Assembly: GCA_020723085.1 (NCBI GenBank)
Contig: DYJN01000014.1
Span: forward strand, 1 to 64,000
Direction: 5' to 3'
Source: Arcobacter sp.
GTDB lineage: Bacteria > Acidobacteriota > Terriglobia > Bryobacterales > Bryobacteraceae
DNA length: 64,000 nt
The notes beneath the pieces are model-generated. The model saw only the letters and a program-made list of their open reading frames with translations. It did no database searches and was not told where the DNA came from. Below are positions 44,281-52,894 of this stretch, piece after piece. Made by a program: the position numbers and the translations under genes. How positions within the stretch are numbered: position 1 is the stretch's first letter; the number at the start of each line of letters is the position of its first letter.

Positions 44281-45810
44281 ATGACTGCGCCGGCATCCCC
44301 CGCCGAAGGCTTGAGACTCAATTGGTGGCAGCGCACGCTGATGCCGAACCTGCCTGTGATCGCCGCGCTAGCTGTTCTGTATCTGGCCGTCGTTGTCATG
44401 GGTCCTGAGGGACTCCTGAACGATTCCGACACCGGCTGGCACATCGTCACGGGCGAGCGGATTCTCGACACGGGCGAGCTTCCGGGAACGGATCCCTACT
44501 CCTTCTCGAAGCCGGGCGAGCCGTGGTTCGCCTGGGAATGGCTGGCGGACGTCATCCTCGGCGCCGCTCACAAGTGGATAGGACTGGCGGGCGTGGCGTT
44601 ACTGGCATCAGTGGCAATCGCAGGAACGGCCTGGATGTGGTGCTCTTTCGCGCTTTGGCTGGGCGGCAGTCCGTTCGTCGTGGCGGCGCTGATGGCCGTA
44701 GCGATATCTTTGTCCACCGTGCACTGGCATGCCCGGCCGCATGTGTTCAGTTGGCTGTTCCTGATCGGCTGGCTTTGGCTTGCGGAGAAGACTCCGGCCA
44801 GGCTCCGCCCTGCACGGCTTGCGGGTCTGTTTCTGATGATGGCTGTGTGGACAAACCTCCACGGCAGCTTCTTCCTGGCGTTCTTCGTCACAGGCGCCTA
44901 CGTGATCCAGTTCTGGTTCGAGGACAGAAAGTGGGCCTTGACTGCGGTTCTCGAGTCATCTGCCGCCTTCGCGGCCACATTCTGCAATCCATATGGCTGG
45001 CTGCTCCATGTCCATCTGGTTCGATATCTCACAAACAGCGAGTTGCTGGCGCAGATCAGCGAATTTCAGAGCCCAGACTTCCACGGCGCCGGCATCTATT
45101 TTCTTCTGCTCTTCCTGCTCGCTGTTTCCGGCGCCGCGCTCAGCTTCGTAAACGGCAGGTATGCGCGCGCCCTCGTGGCGCTCATGTTCGCCGCGATCGC
45201 TCTGCGTTCCGCGCGGGGCATTCCCGTGGTCGCATTCGTTGCGCTGCCGCTGGTCGCGGACTCGCTGAGCGGGGCCCTGGGATCCATCAAGAAGTTGCAA
45301 GGGTTGAGTTCTGAAGCCGCCGGTTTTCAGTGGATCGAGCGGCAGTGCAACGGTATTGCGGTGATCCTTTCTGCGCTCTTGGTGTTGCTGGGTTGGTTCT
45401 CAACCGCTGGAGCTCGGGACGCGGCTCAATTCCCGGCGAAGCGATTCCCTGTGGATGCTTCGCGTGAGGTCGCCAAACTGGATTCCGCCGCCCGGATCTT
45501 CGCGCCGGACCAATATGGGGGCTACCTGATCTACAGATTCGGCGGGGCGAGGAAAGTGTTCTTCGATGGGCGAAGCGACTACTACGGGACACGGTTCGTC
45601 AAAGACTATGTGGATCTGATGGCCTTGAAGCCGGGATGGAGAAAGCATTTCGCCCGCTACGGCTTCACTCACTCCCTGCTGCCGGAAAACCATCCGGTGC
45701 GGGAAGCGCTCGAGTGCGCCGGCTGGCGGCGGATCTACGCGGACAAGACCGCCGTTCTGCTCGCACGTCCCCCCGCGCCGCCACCCGCGCCGGTTTGCCC
45801 GATGCCCTGA
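44281..45810 (+). CDS. Multi-spanning membrane protein, GT-C/ArnT-like
   Basis: 509 residues from ATG 44281 (GGAAG lies upstream); an ATG at 44263 would add six residues. About ten hydrophobic helices are present. The first loop after helix one holds LLNDSDTGWHIVTGERIL and TDPYSFSKPGEPWFAWEW, a conserved acidic loop like that of GT-C glycosyltransferases. The C-terminal part is a soluble domain (FAPDQYGGYLIYRFGGARK, FFDGRSDYYG). Probably a lipid-linked sugar transferase or related membrane enzyme; specificity is unknown. The preceding 44059-44280 space shows no gene. Confidence 0.7.
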   Translation: MTAPASPAEGLRLNWWQRTLMPNLPVIAALAVLYLAVVVMGPEGLLNDSDTGWHIVTGERILDTGELPGTDPYSFSKPGEPWFAWEWLADVILGAAHKWIGLAGVALLASVAIAGTAWMWCSFALWLGGSPFVVAALMAVAISLSTVHWHARPHVFSWLFLIGWLWLAEKTPARLRPARLAGLFLMMAVWTNLHGSFFLAFFVTGAYVIQFWFEDRKWALTAVLESSAAFAATFCNPYGWLLHVHLVRYLTNSELLAQISEFQSPDFHGAGIYFLLLFLLAVSGAALSFVNGRYARALVALMFAAIALRSARGIPVVAFVALPLVADSLSGALGSIKKLQGLSSEAAGFQWIERQCNGIAVILSALLVLLGWFSTAGARDAAQFPAKRFPVDASREVAKLDSAARIFAPDQYGGYLIYRFGGARKVFFDGRSDYYGTRFVKDYVDLMALKPGWRKHFARYGFTHSLLPENHPVREALECAGWRRIYADKTAVLLARPPAPPPAPVCPMP

Positions 45811-45819
45811 CGGCAGCTC

Positions 45820-46764
45820 TCAAGCCCGGAGTGCAGCCCACATCGGCGTCAGCTCGAAATCCTGCCGCAGCGCCTCCGGCGGCTCGCCGCGCTGCTCAAT
45901 CCATCTTGGATCCACCGGTCCCAGGTGGCTGGACATCTCGAGGAACCGCACCCGTTCAGGCGAGATCCCCATCAGCCGGCAGCAGGTGGCGTCGACCGCA
46001 GGCAGATTCGCGCCGGCCACGATCACTCCCGCCTGCCGCGGCTTCCCCTGAATGGGTCCGTTGCCTTCCATGCCCACGATGCCGTCCACAATGGCCACCG
46101 TCTTCGCGGCGAACGTCTCGGCCAGCTTCACGATCGAGCGCTCGATGCCGTAGTGATGCAGCACGTTCTTCGGCCATCCGTAGAGCGAGCCAGGCACGGC
46201 GCCGAAGAGGTTCTTCATCGACAGCGTGACGCCCGCCCAGTGGTGCGTCTTCATCTTGGGCAGGCTGACGATCAGGTCCGCGGCGAGCACCGAACGCGGC
46301 GCCCACAGCGGTCCCCACTCGCCCAGCTCTCCCGCCTGCTCCACATCGTCCCGGTTCAGATCCACGAAAAGGTCTTCGAAGCGGGGAACCGCCTCGAAGT
46401 AGCCCGCTTCCTCGGCGAGCGTCCAGGTGTCCCGGCGGTGCCCCGGTCCTTCGCCGATCCGCACCTCCGCGGCGCCCAGCTTCAGAAGCGCCTCCCGCAC
46501 CGCCGCAACGAACGCCGGATGCGTGTTGATCGCCGTGGCGCGGCTGAACTCCACCAGGTTTGGTTTCAGCAGCACCCGCCTGCCACGCACCGCAATGCCT
46601 GCTTCCTCCACCGCGCGGCGGATGCCGTCCGCCAGCTCCCGTTCGTAGCTCTCGGCGCGGAGCACGAAAACCGGCTCCCGGCGATGCCACCGCGCCTGCC
46701 TGCGTTTCGCGCACGCCGCGCCCGCCGCAGCCAGCCCGCCAGCCATCCACTCGCGCCGGTTCAC
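45820..46764 (-). CDS. DUF362 domain protein with a Tat-like leader
   Basis: 314 residues. It starts at GTG 46764, overlapping the upstream stop (GTGA), and reads VNRREWMAGGLAAAGAACA, a Tat-type leader with a Cys near its end. The DUF362 core has GRRVLLKPNLVEFSRATAIN, IGEGPGHRRDT, LIVSLPKMKTHHWAGVTLSM and GIVGMEGNGPIQGKP. DUF362 proteins are exported and sometimes carry ferredoxin domains; none is seen here. It is the last gene after the prenyltransferase-like gene and the tadE genes. Confidence 0.8.
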   Translation of the reverse strand: MNRREWMAGGLAAAGAACAKRRQARWHRREPVFVLRAESYERELADGIRRAVEEAGIAVRGRRVLLKPNLVEFSRATAINTHPAFVAAVREALLKLGAAEVRIGEGPGHRRDTWTLAEEAGYFEAVPRFEDLFVDLNRDDVEQAGELGEWGPLWAPRSVLAADLIVSLPKMKTHHWAGVTLSMKNLFGAVPGSLYGWPKNVLHHYGIERSIVKLAETFAAKTVAIVDGIVGMEGNGPIQGKPRQAGVIVAGANLPAVDATCCRLMGISPERVRFLEMSSHLGPVDPRWIEQRGEPPEALRQDFELTPMWAALRA

Positions 46765-47630
46765 GCGGCTTCCCCTTTCCACAGCCGCCACGCGCCGTCC
46801 GGCTCTCCGATCAGCGCCAGCGCCAGCACCGTGGTCTCGGTCCGCCCATTCACTTCCACGGGACGGTCTTCGAACGCCACGCCATGCATGCGGAACGCCA
46901 CCCGCAGCAGCGCCTGCGCCAGCCCTCGCGGGCGGCGCCGCCAGTGATCCATCGCGCACCGAATGCCGCGCTCCACCTCCGGTCCTTTGCCCCCGCACAG
47001 CCCGATCAGCGCCAGCGCCGTGCATTCCGGGAACGACTCCAGATCCTCGCCGAGCACCCGCTTGTTGCCGTAGTTCCAGCCGCCGTCACGGCACTGCCGG
47101 TCCAGGATCATCCGCCTTCCCAGTTCGATCCGCTCACGGAGCCGCTCTCCCCCATGTTTCGGGAAGCTCAGCTCCAGCGCCCGCACCGCATGGACTGTCG
47201 GCTCGATCCACGCAGCCGTTCCCGGAGTCCATGGCCAAGCTGTCAGGCTGGCATCGAGCTCGTTGACAGGCTCTCTCCTCAGCAGGCGGTCCAGCCAGCT
47301 TTGCGTGCCGGTGCGCCGCGCCTCGGTGCGGACCAGCCACTCCAGCGCCCGCCGCCAGCCGTTGTCCCATTCCCCCCGCGCACACTTCACAACCACTACG
47401 AGCGATGTCGCCCAGCCCGGTTGCCGCGTCTCCGGGCAAGTCACCCAGGCCCCATCGGGCCCTTGCCATCCCCGCAGAAGATCCAACGCCCGCCGGGTCG
47501 CGTGGCTTCCAGCCAAGGCCAGCGCGGCATACGCGGTTGGCTCGAGCCACGAAGACTGCCCCGCCCGGAAGCCCCACCCCCCGTCGGGATTCTGACGGGA
47601 CAACAGCAGCGTCCGCGCCTCAGCCCCCAT
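46761..47630 (-). CDS. Prenyltransferase/squalene-cyclase-like repeat protein
   Basis: 289 residues. Repeats of the alpha/alpha-toroid type with QW-like motifs: LSRQNPDGGWGFRAGQSSWL, LRGWQGPDGAW and ILDRQCRDGGWNYG. The fold occurs in terpene cyclases and in non-catalytic peptide-binding proteins. No DDTAE/DxDD acidic motif is visible, so a cyclase role is doubtful. It lies ten bases after the last TadE gene and overlaps the DUF362 start. Confidence 0.68.
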   Translation of the reverse strand: MGAEARTLLLSRQNPDGGWGFRAGQSSWLEPTAYAALALAGSHATRRALDLLRGWQGPDGAWVTCPETRQPGWATSLVVVVKCARGEWDNGWRRALEWLVRTEARRTGTQSWLDRLLRREPVNELDASLTAWPWTPGTAAWIEPTVHAVRALELSFPKHGGERLRERIELGRRMILDRQCRDGGWNYGNKRVLGEDLESFPECTALALIGLCGGKGPEVERGIRCAMDHWRRRPRGLAQALLRVAFRMHGVAFEDRPVEVNGRTETTVLALALIGEPDGAWRLWKGEAA

Positions 47631-47639
47631 GGCGGTGCA

Positions 47640-48134
47640 TCAGTTCCAGTTCCAGCAATTTCCGGTCGACACCTGGCACTCCATCGGCTGAATCGAACTG
47701 ATCGGCTGGCCGGTAAACGCGCCGCTGAAACCGGGAATGAAGTGCCGGATCTGGTAATCCTGAACGGTCACACGGACGTAATAGCGCGTCACAGCCGGAA
47801 ACGTGCCCGTCGGATCGATCTGATCCTGCATCGGGAAATGCTGGATATCAATATTGCCAACCGAGTAAAAAGAGTTGGACGTCGATCCGCACGCCGCCGT
47901 CGTCCCGCACATGACAATATTCCGGATCGTGGCAGTATCATCAGCCCGATTGGCGGCTGCCCAGCGGGCGGCGTCGGACACCCGCCAGGTGATCGTCTGA
48001 TGCTGGAAAAACGCCCACGCCCAGCTCATGACGCCGAAATAGAGCATGAAGAACGCCATCGCGCCAAGAGCGAATTCGACGAGCGATGCGCCGCGTTCTC
48101 CTTTCCTGTGAACCACAATCTGGAAGCAGTGCAT
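47640..48134 (-). CDS. TadE-like pseudopilin
   Basis: 164 residues. A TadE-type segment, GASLVEFALGAMAFFMLYFG, with Glu-5-type spacing after Gly precedes the membrane helix and an extracellular domain with several Cys (VMCGTTAACGST, MECQVSTGNC), likely disulfide-bonded. TadE/TadF are minor pseudopilins processed by the prepilin peptidase and needed for Flp pilus assembly. It directly follows another TadE gene, 15 bases apart. Confidence 0.85.
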   Translation of the reverse strand: MHCFQIVVHRKGERGASLVEFALGAMAFFMLYFGVMSWAWAFFQHQTITWRVSDAARWAAANRADDTATIRNIVMCGTTAACGSTSNSFYSVGNIDIQHFPMQDQIDPTGTFPAVTRYYVRVTVQDYQIRHFIPGFSGAFTGQPISSIQPMECQVSTGNCWNWN

Positions 48135-48149
48135 AGGCTCTCCTCCGCG

Positions 48150-48593
48150 CTACGGCATGTACAGCCCCAGGAACGGCACTTCCAGCGCCGGCTTCCCGTT
48201 CAATGTGATCGTCCCGATGAATGGGGACAGCACGCCATTGTAAGTCCAGCCGTTGATTGCCACGCGGATCCGGTCCGGCCGCCCCGTGGCTGCGTCGAAA
48301 ACATAACTCACGCTCACCCGGTTGGGATCCAGACCGGTCACGAGCGCCGTCGTAGAGTTTGGCGATCCATATGCCGTCACTTGTTGAATCACGGACGTGA
48401 AGGAACCGGCATTCACGAATGTCCGGCTCGCCGCATACCGCGCCCCGTCGCGGACGCACTTCTCCAGCGCGTTGTACAGGTAAAACAGGTAGCCGAAATG
48501 GATGGCGCCCAGCACCAGCGAAACCAGAAGCGGCGCCAGAAGCGCCAGCTCGACCAGCACCGCGCCGCTTCTGCGGCGTTCCGCGCGTCTCAT
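48150..48593 (-). CDS. TadE-like pseudopilin
   Basis: 147 residues from ATG 48593. The N-terminal region SGAVLVELALLAPLLVSLVLGAIHFGYLF carries the TadE-like Glu and helix, and an extracytoplasmic beta domain follows. A longer reading reaches into the TadG gene and is rejected. It lies five bases after the TadG stop, so the two are co-expressed. Minor pseudopilin role, by family. Confidence 0.85.
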   Translation of the reverse strand: MRRAERRRSGAVLVELALLAPLLVSLVLGAIHFGYLFYLYNALEKCVRDGARYAASRTFVNAGSFTSVIQQVTAYGSPNSTTALVTGLDPNRVSVSYVFDAATGRPDRIRVAINGWTYNGVLSPFIGTITLNGKPALEVPFLGLYMP

Positions 48594-48598
48594 GGTCT

Positions 48599-49765
48599 TC
48601 ACCTCACCAGCCGGATCTCGTACACCCCGTCCTGATTGACCGTGTCTCTGCCGGACCCGTATTGGCATCCGCCCTCGAACACCGCGCACCAGTTGGCGTT
48701 GCCGCTGCTCGAATAGGACTCGAGCACGCGGAAGCAGTAGAACCCCAGCACCTCGCCAGTGATCGGATCCACGATCGGAGCATAGACGATGTTGCCCGGG
48801 TACGGCATTGCACCCCGGTCTTCCAAAGCCTTGGCGATGGAGGAGATCTGCGGAGGACCGGTATCGAAGCCGGGCAGGTTCTCATCCACTTCCACCGGCT
48901 CGCCCTGCCAGCCGCTGATCATCTCGGCGTAATTGTTCGCGTTTCCCGCCACCTGATCGCTCGACCAGAAACCGGTCTTGTTCTGGAGGAGCTGCGAATC
49001 GTACTTCCAGACCTCCAGCAATTGGTTGGGGTACTGTCCGCCGTTCGCCGCCACGTCCCCCTGGCACCAGGAACTCAGCTCCGAAGTCTGAAGCTCATTG
49101 TTCTTGAATGTCTGCTGAAACGTGCTGGCGCCCCAGCGGAGAGTGTACTCCTGGCCTTCCACAAAGCCCAGGAAGGGGTCGGTGCATGCCGGCAGTCCGC
49201 CTGGAATGGGCGTACCCATCGTGCAATGGGCGAACGGCGCGAAGGGCACCAGCCCCTGATCCATCGTCGTCATCTTCACCTGCGCAGCCACGGCGGAAGC
49301 CGCCGCCGTCCCCGTAGACTGCCCCGTCAGAATCGGCGACAGGTACATCGGAACCTGTCCCGAAGCCGTCACGCGAACAAACCGGTATCCTGCGCCATCC
49401 GTCGGGTTCTGCGTCCAGTCCCCGCTTGCCGGGTTGGAGGCTACATACTGCGTGGCAAACTCCACCGTCACATTCTGGAACTGCGTGTTCTGAAAATGAT
49501 AGGCCTTCCAGGCCCCCGTCGAGGCGTAATACTGCCCGGTTTGTGCCGCGGAGCGTGCTGCAGTGATGCCGTTGATCGTCCCGTTCAGCATCGACGCCGC
49601 CGCCAGCGCCGCCGCATCGCAGTACCCCTGCGCCTCGTTCCGAACGATGTACAGGCGCCCCAGATCGAACGCCAGCCCGATGAACCCGAAGATCACCACC
49701 GCGCTGATGGCGAACAGAATCAGCACCACGCCTCGCCTTTTCCAGCTCCCCGCTCCTGCTCTCAT
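48599..49765 (-). CDS. TadG-like pilus assembly protein
   Basis: 388 residues. The ATG at 49765 has AGGAGG upstream. A TadG/TadE-like N terminus (RRGVVLILFAISAVVIFGFIGLAFDLGRLY) includes the membrane helix, and VRNEAQGYCDAAALAAASML is the conserved helix following it. The large extracytoplasmic domain is Gly/Ser/Asn-rich with several Cys (SSWCQGDVAANGG, CQYGSGRD). TadG localises to the envelope and anchors the Flp pilus machine. Confidence 0.85.
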   Translation of the reverse strand: MRAGAGSWKRRGVVLILFAISAVVIFGFIGLAFDLGRLYIVRNEAQGYCDAAALAAASMLNGTINGITAARSAAQTGQYYASTGAWKAYHFQNTQFQNVTVEFATQYVASNPASGDWTQNPTDGAGYRFVRVTASGQVPMYLSPILTGQSTGTAAASAVAAQVKMTTMDQGLVPFAPFAHCTMGTPIPGGLPACTDPFLGFVEGQEYTLRWGASTFQQTFKNNELQTSELSSWCQGDVAANGGQYPNQLLEVWKYDSQLLQNKTGFWSSDQVAGNANNYAEMISGWQGEPVEVDENLPGFDTGPPQISSIAKALEDRGAMPYPGNIVYAPIVDPITGEVLGFYCFRVLESYSSSGNANWCAVFEGGCQYGSGRDTVNQDGVYEIRLVR

Positions 49766-49853
49766 CACGTCCTCCTTCCGGGCGGAATCCTGCTTGCCCC
49801 GATCTTCAGGCTTTTCCCTGAAAATAGCAAGATCCATAACCTCACCCCCGCGC

Positions 49854-51818
49854 CTATGGTACCGGCAGCGGCGGAATCACCAGCAGAACCTCGATCTCCA
49901 CCGGCGCCCTGCTCCGCGTCGCCGGCCGGAACTCCCAACGGCTGAACGACTTCAGCAGTCCGTCCGCCCGGGTGCCGGCGCGTACGGCGGTCACCCGGTC
50001 CAGCCTTCCCCGGGCCGTGATGTAGCCGTGAAACACCTGGTACCGGACCGACTTCCACTCCTCCGCCGGCGGCAGTTCCGCCCGCTGGATGTAAGGCGCA
50101 TGCAGAGGCGGCGGGTCCTCGAGCGTCACCACCATGCTGTTCTGCTGCGCCTCCTGGCGTTTCTCCGCCACGCAGTAGTGCAGCGTCCACTCACGGCCCG
50201 CGCCTACATCCAGATACGCCGTGTAGACAGGACGCCCGGAGAGCCGCTTCGCCAGATCCGAGAGCGCCTCCGGAAACGCGCTCTCCACCACTACGACGTC
50301 AAACTTGCCGTCCTTCGGAAAGATCAACACCACGGTCCCGTCCGGCCACTGTTCCATCTTCACAAGTTGTCCACCCAGCCGCAGTTGGCGGACGTAAGGG
50401 CTCCCGCTCCTCGTTCCTCCTGACCCGGCGCCTGATGGTCCTGTCCCGGCCGCTGAGCCGGCGCCCGTGCCCGCGGCAGAACTTCCCGAACCTCCGCCTC
50501 CCCCAGCCCTTGTCCCTGTTCCTCTCTGCCGCATGCCGGGGCCGACGCCGTCTGCGATCCCCGTACCGGCTATGGCTGAACCCCGCCCCCCCGGAGCGCC
50601 GCCGCCAGGGTTGCCACGCCCCCCGGCCACACCCTCCGCACCGCCCGGTCTCGATCCGCCGGCGCCGGCGCTCGATGCCGTGCTGGAAGCACCGCCGGCC
50701 GTTCCGCCTTCGCCGCCGCCTCCTGCGCCGCCGCCGCCGGCTCGCCCTTCCTCCAGCGGCCCGCCTGCCTGCGTCACTTCCGGAATCTGCACCGCTTGGC
50801 CGGGTTCCAGCGGAGTCGGCGAAACCGAAATGACCGACACCGGCTCGCCCGGAATCAGAATCCCGCTACCCGGAACGGAACCACCCGCGGGTGGCAAGTC
50901 CACCGGCACGCCCGGCGGGGGCAGAGCCAGCTTCGGCTCCTCCACGCTCGGAGCAGAGGCGCGGACCGGCAAGCCCGACGGGAACGGCAGCACCGGCCGC
51001 CTCGGCGGCGCAGCGGCGGCCAACATCCCGGGAAGCGCCGAGCCGGGCACCGTCTGCGGGGACGGCACTTCGGGAACCTTGCCCGTCCAGGCCGCAAAGG
51101 CCGGCAGTTCCACCACCTCTCTCCGCGCCGCCGGCCGCCGCGGCTGCAGCAGCGTCGTTGCCGATACCGTCCGGTATGCCCGCTGCGGACGAGGCGCGCG
51201 GATCTGTTCTGCGGCCGAAGGAAGCCCCGGAGCGGGCAGAGACTCCACGGCTGCCTCCAGCTTGGGAATCGCCGGCTCCGCCAGGCGCCGCGGCCGCGGC
51301 GCCGCTGCAGCCTGCGGGCCAGGCTTCCGTGTCGGCGCGGACGGCTCCCTCTTCGCAATCACGACCCGCCGCGCATCCGGCAGACGCAGCGTCAGCGGAA
51401 CCCGGATGGCATTGTCCAGCCGCACCACCAGCCGCTGCTCTGCATCCAGCGCCCTCGAGATCCAGAGGAACGCCTCCGGCCCCGTCGCCAGCAATGCGGC
51501 ATGGAAACTCACCGATGCCAGCAGCGCGGGCGCCATGCGCCCCGTGCGCCGCTCACAGAGCTGGAACTTCGGGGGTTGAATCGAACTCCGCGCCTCAGCA
51601 TCCTGAGCCGTCCTTGCCGGCTTCTCCAGCACCCCGCCGGGGAGAGCGGGCCACTCGGCCAGCCCGAGTATGCCGCCCGCCGGACCGCCCTGCTCCTCCT
51701 CTCGCGGGTAATCCAGCCGCAGCCTCACCTGCCGTGCCCGGATCGACTGGCGCAAGAAAGAAAGGCTCGCCACCAAGCTCCCGCCGGCGAGGAGGACTGC
51801 GATCAGGCTGGCGTCCAT
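49854..51818 (-). CDS. TonB-like envelope protein with a long Gly/Ser linker
   Basis: 654 residues. Helix one is at 6-22 (IAVLLAGGSLVASLSFL), with another hydrophobic stretch near 95-115 (MAPALLASVSFHAALLATG), as in TonB/TolA proteins. A Pro-rich middle is followed by a very Gly/Ser/Ala-rich linker (about 365-490) and a C-terminal domain like TonB-C (VFHGYITARGRLDRVTAVRA, SRWEFRPATRSRAPVEIEV). The linker is low-complexity. It heads the tad minus-strand group, and GGGAGGAAG lies before ATG 51818. It may deliver force to, or sense, the outer-membrane secretin; that role is inferred. Confidence 0.72.
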   Translation of the reverse strand: MDASLIAVLLAGGSLVASLSFLRQSIRARQVRLRLDYPREEEQGGPAGGILGLAEWPALPGGVLEKPARTAQDAEARSSIQPPKFQLCERRTGRMAPALLASVSFHAALLATGPEAFLWISRALDAEQRLVVRLDNAIRVPLTLRLPDARRVVIAKREPSAPTRKPGPQAAAAPRPRRLAEPAIPKLEAAVESLPAPGLPSAAEQIRAPRPQRAYRTVSATTLLQPRRPAARREVVELPAFAAWTGKVPEVPSPQTVPGSALPGMLAAAAPPRRPVLPFPSGLPVRASAPSVEEPKLALPPPGVPVDLPPAGGSVPGSGILIPGEPVSVISVSPTPLEPGQAVQIPEVTQAGGPLEEGRAGGGGAGGGGEGGTAGGASSTASSAGAGGSRPGGAEGVAGGRGNPGGGAPGGRGSAIAGTGIADGVGPGMRQRGTGTRAGGGGGSGSSAAGTGAGSAAGTGPSGAGSGGTRSGSPYVRQLRLGGQLVKMEQWPDGTVVLIFPKDGKFDVVVVESAFPEALSDLAKRLSGRPVYTAYLDVGAGREWTLHYCVAEKRQEAQQNSMVVTLEDPPPLHAPYIQRAELPPAEEWKSVRYQVFHGYITARGRLDRVTAVRAGTRADGLLKSFSRWEFRPATRSRAPVEIEVLLVIPPLPVP

Positions 51819-51860
51819 CCCGGCTTCCTCCCGGCCTCCCGGCTCGCCGCCGGCCCCGGA

Positions 51861-52568
51861 TCAGGCGCTGAGCCGCGCACGGGCTTCGCCTGGATCCTGC
51901 GGGCGGATCACCAGCGACCGCAGGCGCGCCGGCGTCTCCGCCCCCTGCTGCCGGGCGCCGTCCCCGTCGCCGTTGAATGACAGGTTCCGCAGCCCGAATA
52001 ACGCCAGTTCAAACCGGTCCTTGGCGCCGACCTTCTGGAAAAGCTTGCAGAGATACACCTTCACCGTCCCCTCGCTCAGTCCGAGCGCTGTGGCGATCTC
52101 CTTGTTCTTCATGCCCTGCACCAAAAGGCAAATGAGATCGCTCTCCCGGCGCGTCAACCGGATGCGGCGCGTGCCGCGCGGCCATTCGACGCCATGATCG
52201 AAAACGAACTCGCCCGCGCGGATCCGGCTCACCGCTTCCATCAGCTCCCCGGGCGTCGCCTGAACGCTCAGGGCGCCCGCCGCACCCGCTTCGCGCGCCT
52301 GGAACACCGCCTCCGGCGTCAAATTCCTGAGCAGGAGCAGAATGCGGCATTGCGGCGCCGCCCGGCGCAGCTCCTCCACCGGATTCCACTCCCCGCTTCC
52401 GCTCCATTCGAGCACGGCGATCTCCGGGCGCCATCGCCCCGCCTCCCGGCTCAACTCCTCCTGGACAAGCGCAATGCCTTTGGCTTCAAATCCCTGGCAT
52501 CCGCCCAACACCACCTCGAGCCCCGCCCCCAGCAAAGGCTGCTCTGAAGCGAAAAGAACTTTCACCAT
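51861..52568 (-). CDS. LuxR/NarL-type regulator with a degenerate receiver domain
   Basis: 235 residues. Residues 1-115 have a response-regulator fold, but the phosphoacceptor Asp is Glu54 (EIAVLEWSGSG), and the acidic pair and Lys are not conserved (VKVLFASEQPLL, GALSVQATPG). A LuxR-type helix-turn-helix follows at about 138-190: LTRRESDLICLLVQGMKNKE, then SEGTVKVYLCKLFQKVGAKD. It may be a phosphate-independent or ligand-driven regulator of the Tad genes, which surround it. GGAGGAGAGGGAA precedes the start. Confidence 0.82.
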   Translation of the reverse strand: MVKVLFASEQPLLGAGLEVVLGGCQGFEAKGIALVQEELSREAGRWRPEIAVLEWSGSGEWNPVEELRRAAPQCRILLLLRNLTPEAVFQAREAGAAGALSVQATPGELMEAVSRIRAGEFVFDHGVEWPRGTRRIRLTRRESDLICLLVQGMKNKEIATALGLSEGTVKVYLCKLFQKVGAKDRFELALFGLRNLSFNGDGDGARQQGAETPARLRSLVIRPQDPGEARARLSA

Positions 52569-52894
52569 TTCCCTCTCCTCCGTCAGTCCAATTTGCTACG
52601 CCTGAGAACACAGCTGCTCTCGTACGGCTGGTACTTTCCCGGGAATTCCGCCTTCGGCCTCTGCCATTCGCCTCCGGCCGCGTTCCATAGGCTCCGGTTC
52701 CTCAAGTGCCTACCATCGTACGGCCTTTTATTTACAGAGGCAAGGAAAAGTTATCCAGTGGCGGTACCAGAACATAAGGTCCATGACTGAGAAGAGCTTG
52801 CAGCCCCCGGGTGGATGCTAACCATGGTTATGCTAACCAAAAGGATTCTTGCAGGCGCCGGCCGGTTGACCTTAAGGTGAAACTCGGAAACGAA
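52569..52894. promoter_or_regulatory. Divergent regulatory region between LuxR-type and PilZ-like genes
   Basis: About 326 bases without a convincing gene, less GC-rich than neighbours around 52730-52760 (TTTTATTTACAGAGGC). It should contain promoters for the minus-strand tad group and for the plus-strand PilZ/flp group. The nearby palindrome and direct repeat at 52815-52838 are its clearest site. No strong -10/-35 pair is evident. Confidence 0.45.
52815..52838. promoter_or_regulatory. Palindrome with flanking direct repeats, candidate regulator site
   Basis: TAACCATGGTTA at 52819-52830 is a perfect 12-base palindrome, and ATGCTAACC occurs at 52815-52823 and again at 52830-52838, giving a 15-base-spaced direct repeat. 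Its place between the divergent regulator and the pilus genes suits an operator, perhaps for the LuxR-type regulator at 51861-52568. Confidence 0.5.

Noticed and set aside
52811-52894. Upstream GTG extension of the PilZ-like gene
   Set aside because: About half of its codons end in A or T, unlike the downstream part, and the palindrome lies inside it.
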